The notes: a model not told the origin generated them from the letters alone. A DNA stretch of 64,000 nucleotides from Pelomonas nitida (GCF_043555975.1 NZ_JBIGIA010000020.1:1-64000), one strand, 5' to 3'; shown: positions 1 through 8,847, counted from the first letter of the stretch. Translations and numbers: made by a program.

Positions 1-64
1 GCACGGCCTCCTGCTTGAACTCCATCGTGTAGCGCGCCCTCGGCGCCGCCTTCGGCTTCGTCAT
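1..64 (-). CDS. IS3-family transposase OrfA, N-terminal 21 residues (cut by window edge)
   Basis: Reading the minus strand from ATG at 64 gives a basic N-terminus containing RYTMEFKQEAV, the typical opening of the helix-turn-helix OrfA protein (Tnp_1 type) of IS3-family insertion sequences. OrfA binds the terminal repeats and is normally joined to the OrfB integrase by frameshifting. A purine-rich ribosome site (AAGGAG) lies just upstream at about 68-76. The rest of the gene is outside the window. Its start lies only 29 bp from the stop of the next transposase gene, closer than an IS3 end plus leader would normally allow, so the two elements are probably nested or partly deleted. Confidence 0.7.
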   Translation of the reverse strand, partial: MTKPKAAPRARYTMEFKQEAV

Positions 65-93
65 TCCCACTCTCCTTGCTTGCATTGAATCAC

Positions 94-1401
94 TCAGCAA
101 GGGAGACGGTTTTCGGGGGCAAGGTCAGGCTTGGGGTGCTTCCTGAACTGCTCGTTGCGTTCAGCGAAGTACCTGTCGATTGCCACCTTTGCGTCATCCA
201 GCGTGGCGTAGTTGCTGTTGTGAATGATCGCCCTGGACATGCCACTGAAGACGGACTCGATGACGTTCAAGAACTGAGAACTGGCTGGCAACGGAACAAG
301 TTCTAGGCGCGGCGCTTCCGGCTTCTCGTCGTTGTGTTTCGCGATGTACTTCTTTAGTTCCTTTGAGTCATGCCACGACGCTGCGTCCCAGGATAGGTAA
401 AGCACCCTCTTGGTGGCGTAGTCGGCCAGCAAGCGTTCGATGAGCTTCATCATCTCCGCGGTATTCTTGACCGATGAGTGGAAGTGGGTGACTTGGTTGC
501 TGGACAGTTCAAGCGCCGCCGTGACGATGAGCCGGCCGCGCGACTTTTGCCATTGAGGAACCGTCGGCCGGTCGTCCGACGCTGACAGCCTGAGCCCTGG
601 CATCGCCTTCACGGCGAACGGCCCGTACTCATCGATCGAGAAAAAGCACTCGGTCTTCTTCAAATTGCCCAACACCGTCTGCACCCGGTCTAGCTTCTCC
701 TGATTGTTCGGATCGGAACTGGTCAGAACCGTGCGAGCTGCGCGCCATCTGAAGCCTGATTTCGCTATCGCTTCCCGCAGCACTGCTCGGCGACTGGGGT
801 AGCCGCGCTTGTTCATCACCTCGACCAAGTCTGATATCCGCCAACTCGTCCGGTTGAAGCCCGACTGTGAAGGTGGCTCGTGGATGAGCTTGTACAACGC
901 GGCTCGGTATTCGTCATCGTCGGCAACGCGGGCACGGCGCTTCTGGTGGAGCAGGGCCTCTACGCCGCCGTGCTCATAGAGCAGTCGACTGCGACGCACG
1001 GTGTTCAACGCCACTCCGAGGTGCTTGGCGATTGTCTTTAGCGAGAAGCCCTCTTCGGTAGCGAGCACCGCCAGCAAGCGCTTGCGAGCAGCGGCGCCAT
1101 GCCGAGAAAGTTCATCACCGAACGGAGGAAACGCTAGTTCATCCTGCTCCAGCGCATAGATCCACTGCGACCACTGCAAGAGCTCGCGATCATCCGCGGC
1201 CAGCCTGTCGATGGGGATTAGCGAAGAGAACAGCGCGAGCCGCGGGTTGTCCTCGCGCCTGTACTTCGGCCGCTGGGTCAAGATCTCGGCTGTCGCCTCG
1301 ACCGTCAGCGACTCCTGCATGGCTACCTGTTCGATGGTCTTGCCCTCGAGCAGTACTTTGCGTCGCACCCGGCGCCACTGAACGACATCGCAGCTCACCA
1401 T
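94..1401 (-). CDS. IS630-like DDE transposase
   Basis: This 435-residue protein has an N-terminal helix-turn-helix region (about 95-160, with SLKTIAKHLGVALNTVRR) followed by an RNase H-like DDE domain. The presumed catalytic triad is D257 (FFSIDEYGPF), D339 (LYLSWDAASW) and E382 (FLNVIESVFSGMSRA). That order and the closing NVIES motif fit the IS630/Tc1-mariner group, which inserts at TA. The reading frame is intact and the start ATG at 1401 has AGGGG upstream, so it may be functional. I could not identify clear terminal inverted repeats by eye, so the limits of the element are not called. Family placement is by motif, not by search. Confidence 0.75.
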   Translation of the reverse strand: MVSCDVVQWRRVRRKVLLEGKTIEQVAMQESLTVEATAEILTQRPKYRREDNPRLALFSSLIPIDRLAADDRELLQWSQWIYALEQDELAFPPFGDELSRHGAAARKRLLAVLATEEGFSLKTIAKHLGVALNTVRRSRLLYEHGGVEALLHQKRRARVADDDEYRAALYKLIHEPPSQSGFNRTSWRISDLVEVMNKRGYPSRRAVLREAIAKSGFRWRAARTVLTSSDPNNQEKLDRVQTVLGNLKKTECFFSIDEYGPFAVKAMPGLRLSASDDRPTVPQWQKSRGRLIVTAALELSSNQVTHFHSSVKNTAEMMKLIERLLADYATKRVLYLSWDAASWHDSKELKKYIAKHNDEKPEAPRLELVPLPASSQFLNVIESVFSGMSRAIIHNSNYATLDDAKVAIDRYFAERNEQFRKHPKPDLAPENRLPC

Positions 1402-1825
1402 GTCGCGCCCCTAATGTGGAAAATTTAGGCGAACACGGCATTGGCGCCAACTTCCTCGGTGAGCCGCTGCACGGAATGCAGCCAGCCACAACGGAGGAGA
1501 TGGGAGGGCCGGGCGCTGCGCGCCCGGCTGAGTCCGTGGACAACGCGTTGCGTTGCCCACCGACAACTATTCATCTAGTCAAACCGCCCCATCTAGACAA
1601 ATACGCACCAAATCGAGCCATGTGAACAAAGATGACTTTGTTGACGCTGGCCATGACGCTCGCCTGAATTCGATGGGGAAGGGGGCGAATTATGACGGCG
1701 GGGCGCCCGCATGGCATGGCCCGGCGGCCGGCCGGCGCACCCCGGTGGCCGCATCCCGCACCCTCGAGGCCGCACTTCGTCTCTCGGCGGGCCGCGGCGC
1801 GGGAAGCGCTCCATAAGATGAAGCC
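1402..1825. other. Intergenic stretch next to the transposase, with a G+C hairpin
   Basis: No convincing gene is seen in these 424 bases. A perfect 8-bp inverted repeat with a 5-base loop (GCCGGGCG at 1508, CGCCCGGC ending 1528) could be a transcription terminator or part of an element end. On the minus strand a short open stretch just before 1428 (translating to LHSVQRLTEEVGANAVFA and a stop) may be the tail of a deleted gene, but it is too short to assign. The right part should contain the promoter of the LytS-type kinase gene. Confidence 0.35.
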
Positions 1826-2962
1826 ATGAACTCCCCCGGCCCCCGCCCCGCCCACCGCCGCGCCAACCGGCGCTTGTGGATGGCCTATGCCGGCGGCTGC
1901 GCGCTGGCCTGGTGCCTGTTCGTGCTGGCGGGCAGCGAGTTCGACCGCGGGCTGGATCCGTTCTGGCTGGCCGTCTACCAGGCCACCTCCATGCTCTGGG
2001 CGCCGATGCTGCTGGGCATTGCCGTGTGGCCCGTGGCGCGGCGCGTGCACGCCAGCGACGCCGGAACCTCGGCCACCGCGATGGCACACATCCTGGCGGC
2101 GGTGGCGTTTTCGGCGCTCTGGCAGGCGGGCGAGTTCACGGTGAACATGGTGTTGTTCGGCGCCGACCATGCCGGCGCCGTGCTGGTAGCCGGGCTGCTG
2201 TGGCGCTCCGTCTGGGGTTTCGTGCTGTATGCCGCCATCGTGACGGCGTTCACGGCAGTGCTGCAGTCGCGCGCGGCGCGCGCGGCGGCGGTGGCGGCGG
2301 CCCAGGCCGAGAGCGCGCTGGCCCGGGCCGAGCTGTCGGCCATCAGCGGCAAGCTGAACCCGCACTTCCTGTTCAACACGCTGAACACGTTGATCGCGCT
2401 GACCCGCAAGGACCCCGCCGGCGCCGAGGCGGCGCTGCTGAAGTTCGCGTCCATGCTGCGCTATGTGCTGGACACGAAGCGCGAGAGCGCGGGCCCGCAC
2501 GCCCGGGCGCAGGGCCCCCGGGCGGACCGCGTGCTGCTGTCCGACGAGATCGAGTTCCTGCGCGACTACCTGGCGCTGGAGGCGCTGCGCCTGGGCAACC
2601 GGCTGCGCGTGGACTGGCAGCTCGAAGACGACGTGCTGGACGACGAACTGCCGCCGCTGACGCTGCAGCCGCTGGTGGAGAACGCCATCCTGCACGCCGT
2701 GGCGCCGCGCAAGGGCGGCGGCTGCGTGACCATCATGGCGCGGCGCAACGCGCTCAACGACGGGCTGGACCTGGCCGTGGCCGACGACGGCCCCGGTTGC
2801 GAGCCCGCCGCGCTGGAGCCCCAGCCTGGCCAGCGGCGCGGCGTGGGCCTGGCCGCGCTGCGCAAGCGCTTCTCGCTGGACTACGACGGCCGCGCCCGGC
2901 TGCGCATCCACACCGCCCCCGGCGCGGGCTTTCGTGTCGACCTGTTCATCCCGCAGGCATGA
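1826..2962 (+). CDS. LytS/YehU-family sensor histidine kinase
   Basis: This 378-residue inner-membrane sensor kinase has about four hydrophobic segments in residues 15-145, a short coiled linker rich in Ala, then a His_kinase domain (PF06580 type) with the phospho-acceptor H180 in KLNPHFLFNTLN. The HATPase part has an N-box (QPLVENAILHAV), a G1 box (VADDGPG) and a G2 box (GVGLAALRKRF). There is no separate periplasmic sensor domain, so any signal is probably sensed in the membrane or through a partner. The cognate LytTR regulator starts 68 bp downstream on the same strand, and a secreted GIN-domain protein follows. Members of this family control cell-envelope, autolysis or nutrient responses; the signal here is unknown. 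Confidence 0.9.
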   Translation: MNSPGPRPAHRRANRRLWMAYAGGCALAWCLFVLAGSEFDRGLDPFWLAVYQATSMLWAPMLLGIAVWPVARRVHASDAGTSATAMAHILAAVAFSALWQAGEFTVNMVLFGADHAGAVLVAGLLWRSVWGFVLYAAIVTAFTAVLQSRAARAAAVAAAQAESALARAELSAISGKLNPHFLFNTLNTLIALTRKDPAGAEAALLKFASMLRYVLDTKRESAGPHARAQGPRADRVLLSDEIEFLRDYLALEALRLGNRLRVDWQLEDDVLDDELPPLTLQPLVENAILHAVAPRKGGGCVTIMARRNALNDGLDLAVADDGPGCEPAALEPQPGQRRGVGLAALRKRFSLDYDGRARLRIHTAPGAGFRVDLFIPQA

Positions 2963-3030
2963 CGGCGCATGAGAGCCCCCCCGGCAGCGGCCTGTACCGA
3001 CCCCATCAAGAAATCCTGGAGTGTCCTGGC

Positions 3031-3774
3031 ATGAGTGCAACCACCGTCCTGATCGCCGAAGACGAACCGCTGGCCGCTGAAGCGCTGGCCGACTGGGTGA
3101 GGGCCACGCCGGGCCTGCGGCTCGTGGCCGTCTGCAGCGACGGCGACGAGGCGCTGGCGCAGGTGCGCGCGCTCAGGCCGGCGCTGGTGCTGACCGACAT
3201 CCAGATGCCCGGGCTCACCGGCCTGCAGGTCGTGCGCGAGCTCCAGCACGACGCCCACCAGCCGCGCATCATCTTCACGACGGCCTACGATGAGCACGCG
3301 CTGACGGCCTTCGAGCTGCACGCGGTGGACTATCTGCTCAAGCCCTTCTCGCGGGAGCGTTTCGACGAGGCCGTGGCCCACGCCCTGCGCGACGCCGGGC
3401 CCAGCGCGGCCGACGTGACGCAGGCCCTGGGCGCGCCGGCCGACGCGCCGCTGACGCGATTGCTGGTGCGTGACCAGGGCAAGATCTTCCCGCTGCAGGT
3501 GGCCGACATCGAGAGCCTGCGCTCCGACAACAAATACACCGCGCTGACGAGCAAGGGCCGCAGCTTCCTCGTGCGGCTGCCCATCGCCAGCTTCGAGACG
3601 CGGCTGGACCCGGCGCGCTTCCTGCGCGTGCAGCGCGGCTGCATCGTCAACCTGGATTTCGTCGACAGCATGAGCCCGGACGAGAACTCGCAACTCGTCG
3701 TGCACCTGCGCGACGGCACGCGCATCACGGCCAACCGCGAGGTCTCCAAGATGCTGCGGGAGCAGTCGCTATGA
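3031..3774 (+). CDS. LytTR-family response regulator
   Basis: A 247-residue regulator with an N-terminal receiver domain (about 4-120, acidic pocket E10/D11, phospho-acceptor D56 in LVLTDIQMPG, conserved K in YLLKPF) and a C-terminal LytTR DNA-binding domain (about 145-245, with the typical RVQRGCIVNLDFVDS segment). It is the obvious partner of the LytS-type kinase upstream. The open frame extends far upstream, inside the kinase gene in another frame, but the ATG at 3031 is where the receiver homology begins and a GGAG-type site precedes it. Its stop codon overlaps the start of the next gene (ATGA at 3771-3774), so translation of the GIN protein is probably coupled. Confidence 0.92.
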   Translation: MSATTVLIAEDEPLAAEALADWVRATPGLRLVAVCSDGDEALAQVRALRPALVLTDIQMPGLTGLQVVRELQHDAHQPRIIFTTAYDEHALTAFELHAVDYLLKPFSRERFDEAVAHALRDAGPSAADVTQALGAPADAPLTRLLVRDQGKIFPLQVADIESLRSDNKYTALTSKGRSFLVRLPIASFETRLDPARFLRVQRGCIVNLDFVDSMSPDENSQLVVHLRDGTRITANREVSKMLREQSL

Positions 3775-4586
3775 AGACGTTCGCTCTTTCGCTGCTGCTT
3801 TCGGCCGGCCTGGCCGCAGCGCAACCCGGCCCGGCACCCCAACCGCAGCCCGCGCCGCAGCCTCAGCCGATGCCCCAGCCCGCACCGCTCGCCAGCCCGG
3901 CGGCCCCAGCGGCTCCGGCGCTGCCGGCCCCACCGGCCTTGCCGGCCGGCCCCGGGAAGGTCTACACGCCCGGTGCCTTCGACCGCGTGGAGCTGGCCGG
4001 CGCGGCGCGCGTCGTGCTCGTGCAGGGCGAGCGCGACCAGGTGTTCGTTGCTGGCGACGACGAGGCGCAGCGCGGCGTCCAGGTCGACCTGGCCGGCAAG
4101 CAGCTCATCGTCCACCCCGCCGGCGGCTGGAAGTTCTGGAACAGCGACAAGCTCTTCGTGCAGGTCGAGGTCCGCGAGCTGCGCCAGCTGTCGGTGTCCG
4201 GTGCCAGCGATGTGCAGGTGCCCGGCCCGCTGCGTGTCGACCGGCTGCGGCTGACCATCAGTGGTGCCGCGGTCGTGCGCATGGACCAGCTGCAGGCCCG
4301 CGAGCTCACGTTCGGCATCAGCGGCGCCGGCGACGGCCAGCTTGGCGGCCGTGTGGACGACCTGGTGCTGCAGATCTCCGGCAAGGGCAAGGTCGTCGCC
4401 GACGGGCTGCAGGCGCGCAAGGCGCGCGTCAACGTCAGCGGCATCGGCAGCGTGCTGCTGTGGGTCACTGACGACCTGACGGCCCACATCTCCGGTGTCG
4501 GCTCGGTGGACTATTTCGGCTCGCCATCGGTGCAGCGCTCGATCTCGGGCATGGGGTCGATCTCCAGCAAGGGCGACAAGCGCTGA
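3771..4586 (+). CDS. Secreted GIN-domain (DUF2807) protein
   Basis: This 271-residue protein starts with a Sec signal peptide (MKTFALSLLLSAGLAAAQ), followed by a Pro/Gln/Ala-rich linker to about residue 60. The rest is a right-handed beta-helix of the putative auto-transporter adhesin or head-GIN family (DUF2807), visible as repeated Ile-Ser-Gly turns such as TISGAAVV, GISGAGD, QISGKGK and NVSGIGSV. Its molecular role is unknown; members are periplasmic or surface proteins. The start codon overlaps the stop of the LytTR regulator by four bases, so it belongs to the same operon and may be the sensor's effector or ligand-binding partner (inference). Confidence 0.85.
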   Translation: MKTFALSLLLSAGLAAAQPGPAPQPQPAPQPQPMPQPAPLASPAAPAAPALPAPPALPAGPGKVYTPGAFDRVELAGAARVVLVQGERDQVFVAGDDEAQRGVQVDLAGKQLIVHPAGGWKFWNSDKLFVQVEVRELRQLSVSGASDVQVPGPLRVDRLRLTISGAAVVRMDQLQARELTFGISGAGDGQLGGRVDDLVLQISGKGKVVADGLQARKARVNVSGIGSVLLWVTDDLTAHISGVGSVDYFGSPSVQRSISGMGSISSKGDKR

Positions 4587-4605
4587 TTTCAGGCCCAATA
4601 CGGGC

Positions 4606-4824
4606 ATGGACGCCGACCTGCAGACCCTGGAACAACGCATCACCGACCTCGAGATCAAGGCCAGCTTCGCCGAGGACACCGTCGAGCAGCTCAACGCCGT
4701 TGTCGTGCGCCAGCAGGCCCAGATCGAACGGCTGATCCGCGAGCTGGTGGAGCTGCGTGACCGGACCTCGGCGGAGCCCGGTGCCGCGCGCACCTTGCGT
4801 GACGAGTTGCCGCCGCACTACTGA
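4606..4824 (+). CDS. slyX: SlyX family protein
   Basis: A 72-residue, mostly coiled-coil protein. It has the SlyX pattern: LEQRITDLEIKASFAEDTV, then heptads through QLNAVVVRQQAQIERL, and the conserved C-terminal ending PPHY. Function is unknown; slyX was first noted next to slyD in enterobacteria. The ATG at 4606 was chosen because the SlyX homology starts there; a longer frame upstream overlaps the GIN gene and has no homology. It lies 19 bp after that gene and could be read from the same transcript. Confidence 0.88.
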   Translation: MDADLQTLEQRITDLEIKASFAEDTVEQLNAVVVRQQAQIERLIRELVELRDRTSAEPGAARTLRDELPPHY

Positions 4825-5003
4825 GCCTGGGCTGATCGGCCGCGGCCGATTGCGACTTCCTGCACACCGGCCCGGGGCGAGGCTGCCCCATGGGCCGGGG
4901 CATCGGCCTACGCTGACCGTCAGCGCGCTGGCCGAGCCGACACCGCCGAGCAAGTCCCGCCGCCCGCGCGTTTCAGGGAGCCGATGCTTTCGAGGAGTGC
5001 AGC

Positions 5004-6350
5004 ATGGACACCCCGATCCCCGCCCGCCCGGATCTCCCGGACCCGTCCGACCCCGCGCTGCGCCGCCAGCGCGACGACCTGCAGTGGCAGCAGCGCCGCT
5101 CGGGCTCGGAGCTGATGCGCGTGAAAGGCGCGTACCGCAACCCCTACGCGCGTGACCGTGCCCGCGTCATGCACAGCCAGAGCTTTCGCCAGCTGCAGGG
5201 CAAGCAGCTGCTCGGCGGGCTGGACGATGGCGAGGTGTTCCGCACCCGCTCGACGCTGGCGCACGAGGTGGCGCAGCTGTCGCGCGGCCTGCTGCGCTCG
5301 CTGCAGCATCTGCATTCGCCCAGCGCGCCGTGGCTGGCGCTGCTGCCCGAGCCCAACCTCATCGAGGCCATCGCCTTCGGCCGCCAGCTCGGCCACCCGC
5401 CGTTTGGCGAAGGCGGCGAGGTGGCGCTGAACGACTGGCTGCACGAAAGCGGCGGCTACGCGGCCACCGCGCAGACCCTGCGCCTGCTGGCCCGCCAGGA
5501 GCCCTATGCCGACGCCTTCGGGCTGGACCCGTCGCGCCGCGTGCTGCTGGGCTGCCTGTCGCACCCGGCGCCGCGCCGGCTGGTCTTCAGCGCCAGCGGT
5601 GCCGGCCGCGACGACAAGCGCTGCCCGCCGGGTTGCTTCTACGACGCCGACCACGACATCGTCGACTGGCTGTTGCTGCCCGCCAGCAGCAGCGACAGCC
5701 ATGCCTTCATGCTGCCGTCGGCGCTGCCGCGCGAGGGCCAGCACGGTGCGGCGGGTTGGGGCGGGTTCGACGCCAGCCTGATCGGGCTGGCCGAGCGCAT
5801 CGCGATGGGCGTGCATGTGCTGGAGGACGGCATCCGGCTGGGCCGTGTGACGGCTGAACACTGGCTGCGTCTCAAGCCCGATCTCGGCTGGGCCGGTGCC
5901 GTCGAGCTGGGCAGCCCGACGGAGATGGCGCGCACGCTGTTCGGCCCGTCGGAGCCGGCGCGGCGCCGCACGGTGGGTTCGCTGGTGAATGCCTTCATCG
6001 TCTCCGCCGAGGTGGCCGAGCGTGACGATCTCGAGGAACCCCTGCTGCGTTACCGCGTGAGCCTGCTGACCGAGGCCGATGCCTTCCTGACGCAACTGCA
6101 CCACCTGGTGCAGGAGACGCTGCTTGCCGCGCCTGCCGTGGCGGCCTGCGAGCGGCGGGGCGGGCGCATGTTGCGGGCCGTGGCCGAAACGCTGTGGGAC
6201 GACCCGCGCCGCCTGCTGCCCGAGCCGCAGCGCCTGGCGCACGAGATGGCGGCCGGGCCGGCCGATCAGCGCCGGCTCATCGCCGACTGGCTGGCCGGCA
6301 TGAGCGACCAGCGCTTGCTGCGCTGGCACGCGCAGCTGGTGGCGGCTTGA
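5004..6350 (+). CDS. dGTPase-family HD protein lacking the metal-binding residues
   Basis: The 448-residue protein follows the bacterial deoxyguanosine triphosphate triphosphohydrolase family (anti-phage or type 2 dGTPases) over most of its length: ARDRARVMHSQSFRQLQGK (49-67), RTRSTLAHEVAQLSRG, LGHPPFG and LAERIAMGVHVLEDGI. The residues that normally hold the catalytic metal are changed. The first His motif (RTRLTHS) reads RTRSTLA at 80-86. The HD dyad (LAHDLGHPPFGH) reads FGRQLGHPPFGE, so R127 and Q128 replace His-Asp and E136 replaces the next His. The last Asp motif (LADDIA) reads LAERIA at 262-267. Hydrolysis by the known mechanism is therefore unlikely; a regulatory or nucleotide-sensing role is possible. 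The frame is intact and starts at an ATG preceded by GAGGAG. Confidence 0.8.
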   Translation: MDTPIPARPDLPDPSDPALRRQRDDLQWQQRRSGSELMRVKGAYRNPYARDRARVMHSQSFRQLQGKQLLGGLDDGEVFRTRSTLAHEVAQLSRGLLRSLQHLHSPSAPWLALLPEPNLIEAIAFGRQLGHPPFGEGGEVALNDWLHESGGYAATAQTLRLLARQEPYADAFGLDPSRRVLLGCLSHPAPRRLVFSASGAGRDDKRCPPGCFYDADHDIVDWLLLPASSSDSHAFMLPSALPREGQHGAAGWGGFDASLIGLAERIAMGVHVLEDGIRLGRVTAEHWLRLKPDLGWAGAVELGSPTEMARTLFGPSEPARRRTVGSLVNAFIVSAEVAERDDLEEPLLRYRVSLLTEADAFLTQLHHLVQETLLAAPAVAACERRGGRMLRAVAETLWDDPRRLLPEPQRLAHEMAAGPADQRRLIADWLAGMSDQRLLRWHAQLVAA

Positions 6351-6387
6351 CGGTGGTCCGACGGCGGCCTGACGCGCGGCGCCGCCG

Positions 6388-6879
6388 TCAGGGCTCGCCG
6401 TCCCAGTAGTCCAGCGTGTTCTCCAGCCGCTGGCGCAGCCGCCAGCCGCTGGGGCCGGGCATGGCGCTGACCTTGCCCGAGTCCGGGTACTCGCACACGT
6501 CGGGCCATGTCTGGGTGCCGATGCTGAGGTAGTGCAGCGGCGCGTCGGACGTGTTGAGCAGATGGTGCGGGTACTCGGGCCCCGGCGGGATGCTGATCAC
6601 GTCGCCCGCGCGCACCGGCAGCAGCTCGCCCGCCACGCGCAGCGTGCCCTCGCCCTGCAGGATGACGAACATCTCCTCCTGCGCATGGTGCAAGTGGTAG
6701 GGGCAGCTCTGCTTGCCGGGCGCGACGATGTCGAAGGTGGCGCCGAGCTTGCGGGCGGCGGTGCCGTCGGTCAGCGAGCGGGATTGCGTGTCGTAGCGCG
6801 GCGGGCGCTCCAGCCGCTCGAGCGGGCCGTCATGGAAGTTGCGGATCAGCCGCTGGCGCAGGTCTTCGGGCGTGGGCAT
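6388..6879 (-). CDS. Cupin-domain protein
   Basis: A 163-residue cytosolic protein with one cupin_2 barrel in the second half. Cupin motif 1 is visible as YHLHHAQEEMFVILQGEG, with the metal ligands His, His and Glu, and motif 2 as the stretch ending PHHLLNTSDAP. Small cupins bind a metal and act as isomerases, dioxygenases or sugar-binding regulators; the substrate cannot be told here. The start ATG at 6879 was chosen because longer upstream frames run through the 5' region of recQ on the other strand. It is divergent from recQ, with about 95 bp between starts. Confidence 0.8.
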   Translation of the reverse strand: MPTPEDLRQRLIRNFHDGPLERLERPPRYDTQSRSLTDGTAARKLGATFDIVAPGKQSCPYHLHHAQEEMFVILQGEGTLRVAGELLPVRAGDVISIPPGPEYPHHLLNTSDAPLHYLSIGTQTWPDVCEYPDSGKVSAMPGPSGWRLRQRLENTLDYWDGEP

Positions 6880-6975
6880 GGGGGTTGGGCGGGCAGGTGG
6901 CGGTGAGCCATCATGCTCCCGCCGGGCGCGCGCGGCGATGCAGGGACAATGGCGGCTTGCCCGCTGTTGCACCGC

Positions 6976-8847
6976 ATGCCGCCTTCCGCTCCCCCTCACG
7001 CCGATGACGCGTTGCGCGTCCTGTCCGATGTCTTCGGCTACACCGCCTTCCGCGGCCAGCAGGCGGACATCGTCGAGCAGGTCGCCGACGGGGGCGACGC
7101 GCTGGTCCTGATGCCCACGGGCGGGGGCAAGAGCCTGTGCTACCAGGTGCCCGCCATCCTGCGCCACGGGCGCGGGCAGGGCGTGGCCATCGTCGTCAGC
7201 CCGCTGATCGCGCTGATGCACGACCAGGTCGGCGCGCTGGAGGAAGCCGGCGTGCATGCGGCCTTCCTGAACAGCAGCCTGACGGGTGAGGAGGCCAGCC
7301 GCGTCGAGCGCGAGATGATGAGCGGGCGCCTCACGCTGCTGTACGCGGCGCCCGAGCGGCTCACGACGCCGCGCTTCCTGGGGCAGCTGGAAAGCCTGCG
7401 CGAACGCGGGCTGCTGAGCATGTTCGCCATCGACGAGGCGCACTGCGTCAGCCAGTGGGGCCACGACTTCCGCTCGGAGTACCTGCAGCTCAGCCTGCTG
7501 CACGAGCGCTTCCCGGAGGTGCCGCGTATCGCGCTGACGGCGACGGCCGACGAGCTGACGCGGCGCGACATCATCGAGCGGCTGCAGCTGCAGGACGCGC
7601 GCGTCTTCATCAGCAGCTTCGACCGGCCCAACATCCGCTACCTCATCGTCGAGAAGAACAGCTCGCCGCGCGAGCAGCTGCTGCGCTTCGTGCGCGACGA
7701 GCACGAGGGCGAGGCCGGCGTCGTCTATTGCCAGAGCCGCAAGAAGGTGGAGGAAACCGCCGAGTGGCTGCAGAGCGAAGGCATCAACGCGCTGCCCTAC
7801 CACGCGGGCCTGGACGCCGACCTGCGCCGCCGCCACCAGGACCGCTTCCTGCGCGAGGACGGCCTCGTCATGGTGGCGACCATCGCGTTCGGCATGGGCA
7901 TCGACAAGCCCGACGTGCGCTTCGTCGCCCACCTGGACCTGCCCAAGAACATCGAGGCCTACTACCAGGAGACCGGCCGCGCCGGCCGCGACGGCGCACC
8001 CGCCGAGGCCTGGATGACCTACGGCCTGGCCGATGTCGTCAACCAGCGCCGCATGATCGACGAGAGCCCCGCCGACGAGGTCTTCAAGCAGGGCCAGCGC
8101 GGCAAGCTCGATGCACTGCTGGCGCTGTGCGAGGCGACGGACTGCCGGCGCGTGCGGCTGCTGAGCTACTTCGGCGAGATGTCGACTGCCTGCGGAAACT
8201 GCGACAACTGCCTGAACCCGCCGGCCACCTGGGACGCGACCGAGGCGGCGCGCAAGCTGCTGTCCTGCATCTACCGCTTTCACCAGCGCGGCCAGAGCTT
8301 CGGCGCCGGCCACCTCATCGACGTGCTGCGCGGCAAGGTGACCGACAAGACGCGGCAGCACGGCCACGACAAGCTGTCGACCTGGGGCGTGGGCGCCGAC
8401 CTGTCCGAGCAGCAGTGGCGCGCCGTGCTGCGCCAGCTGATCGCGCTGGGCCATGTGGCGGCCGAGGGCGAGTTCAACACGCTGGCGCTGCAGGACAGCG
8501 CGCGGGCCGTGCTCAAGGGCGAGGTGGAAGTGCGCCTGCGCGAGGCCGAGGAAAAGAAACCCCGCAGCCGGATGGCGCGCGGCAGCGGCGGCGCGCGGCC
8601 CAAGGCCGACCCCGCGTTGGGGCTGGACGCCGAGGCCCAGGAGCGCTTCGAGGCGCTCAAGGCCTGGCGCTCGGAGGTGGCACGCGAGCACGGGCTGCCG
8701 GCCTATGTGATCTTCCAGAACACCACGCTGGCCGAGATGGCGCGCGTGATGCCGGGCGATCTGTCGGAGCTGGGCGAGGTCAGCGGCGTGGGCGCCAAGA
8801 AGCTGGAAGCCTATGGCCGCGAGATCCTGCGGGTGCTGGGCCGATGA
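6976..8847 (+). CDS. recQ: ATP-dependent DNA helicase RecQ
   Basis: A 623-residue 3'-5' DNA helicase for recombinational repair and restart of stalled forks. Motif I (MPTGGGKSLCYQ), the DEAH box (FAIDEAHCVSQWGHDFR) and motif VI (QETGRAGRDG) are present. A RecQ-Ct zinc module has four cysteines (the Cys of TDCRRVRLL plus CGNCDNC), followed by a winged-helix region and a C-terminal HRDC domain (about 545-620, ending GEVSGVGAKKLEAYGREIL). All three parts of a full-length RecQ are there. ATGs exist 27 and 63 bases upstream; the one at 6976 matches the usual N-terminus. A second RecQ-like gene lies at 49163. Confidence 0.95.
   Translation: MPPSAPPHADDALRVLSDVFGYTAFRGQQADIVEQVADGGDALVLMPTGGGKSLCYQVPAILRHGRGQGVAIVVSPLIALMHDQVGALEEAGVHAAFLNSSLTGEEASRVEREMMSGRLTLLYAAPERLTTPRFLGQLESLRERGLLSMFAIDEAHCVSQWGHDFRSEYLQLSLLHERFPEVPRIALTATADELTRRDIIERLQLQDARVFISSFDRPNIRYLIVEKNSSPREQLLRFVRDEHEGEAGVVYCQSRKKVEETAEWLQSEGINALPYHAGLDADLRRRHQDRFLREDGLVMVATIAFGMGIDKPDVRFVAHLDLPKNIEAYYQETGRAGRDGAPAEAWMTYGLADVVNQRRMIDESPADEVFKQGQRGKLDALLALCEATDCRRVRLLSYFGEMSTACGNCDNCLNPPATWDATEAARKLLSCIYRFHQRGQSFGAGHLIDVLRGKVTDKTRQHGHDKLSTWGVGADLSEQQWRAVLRQLIALGHVAAEGEFNTLALQDSARAVLKGEVEVRLREAEEKKPRSRMARGSGGARPKADPALGLDAEAQERFEALKAWRSEVAREHGLPAYVIFQNTTLAEMARVMPGDLSELGEVSGVGAKKLEAYGREILRVLGR

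Noticed and set aside
5004..6350. Naming this gene dgt with dGTPase activity
   Set aside because: Metal ligands of the HD site are replaced at each motif, so the enzyme name would mislead.
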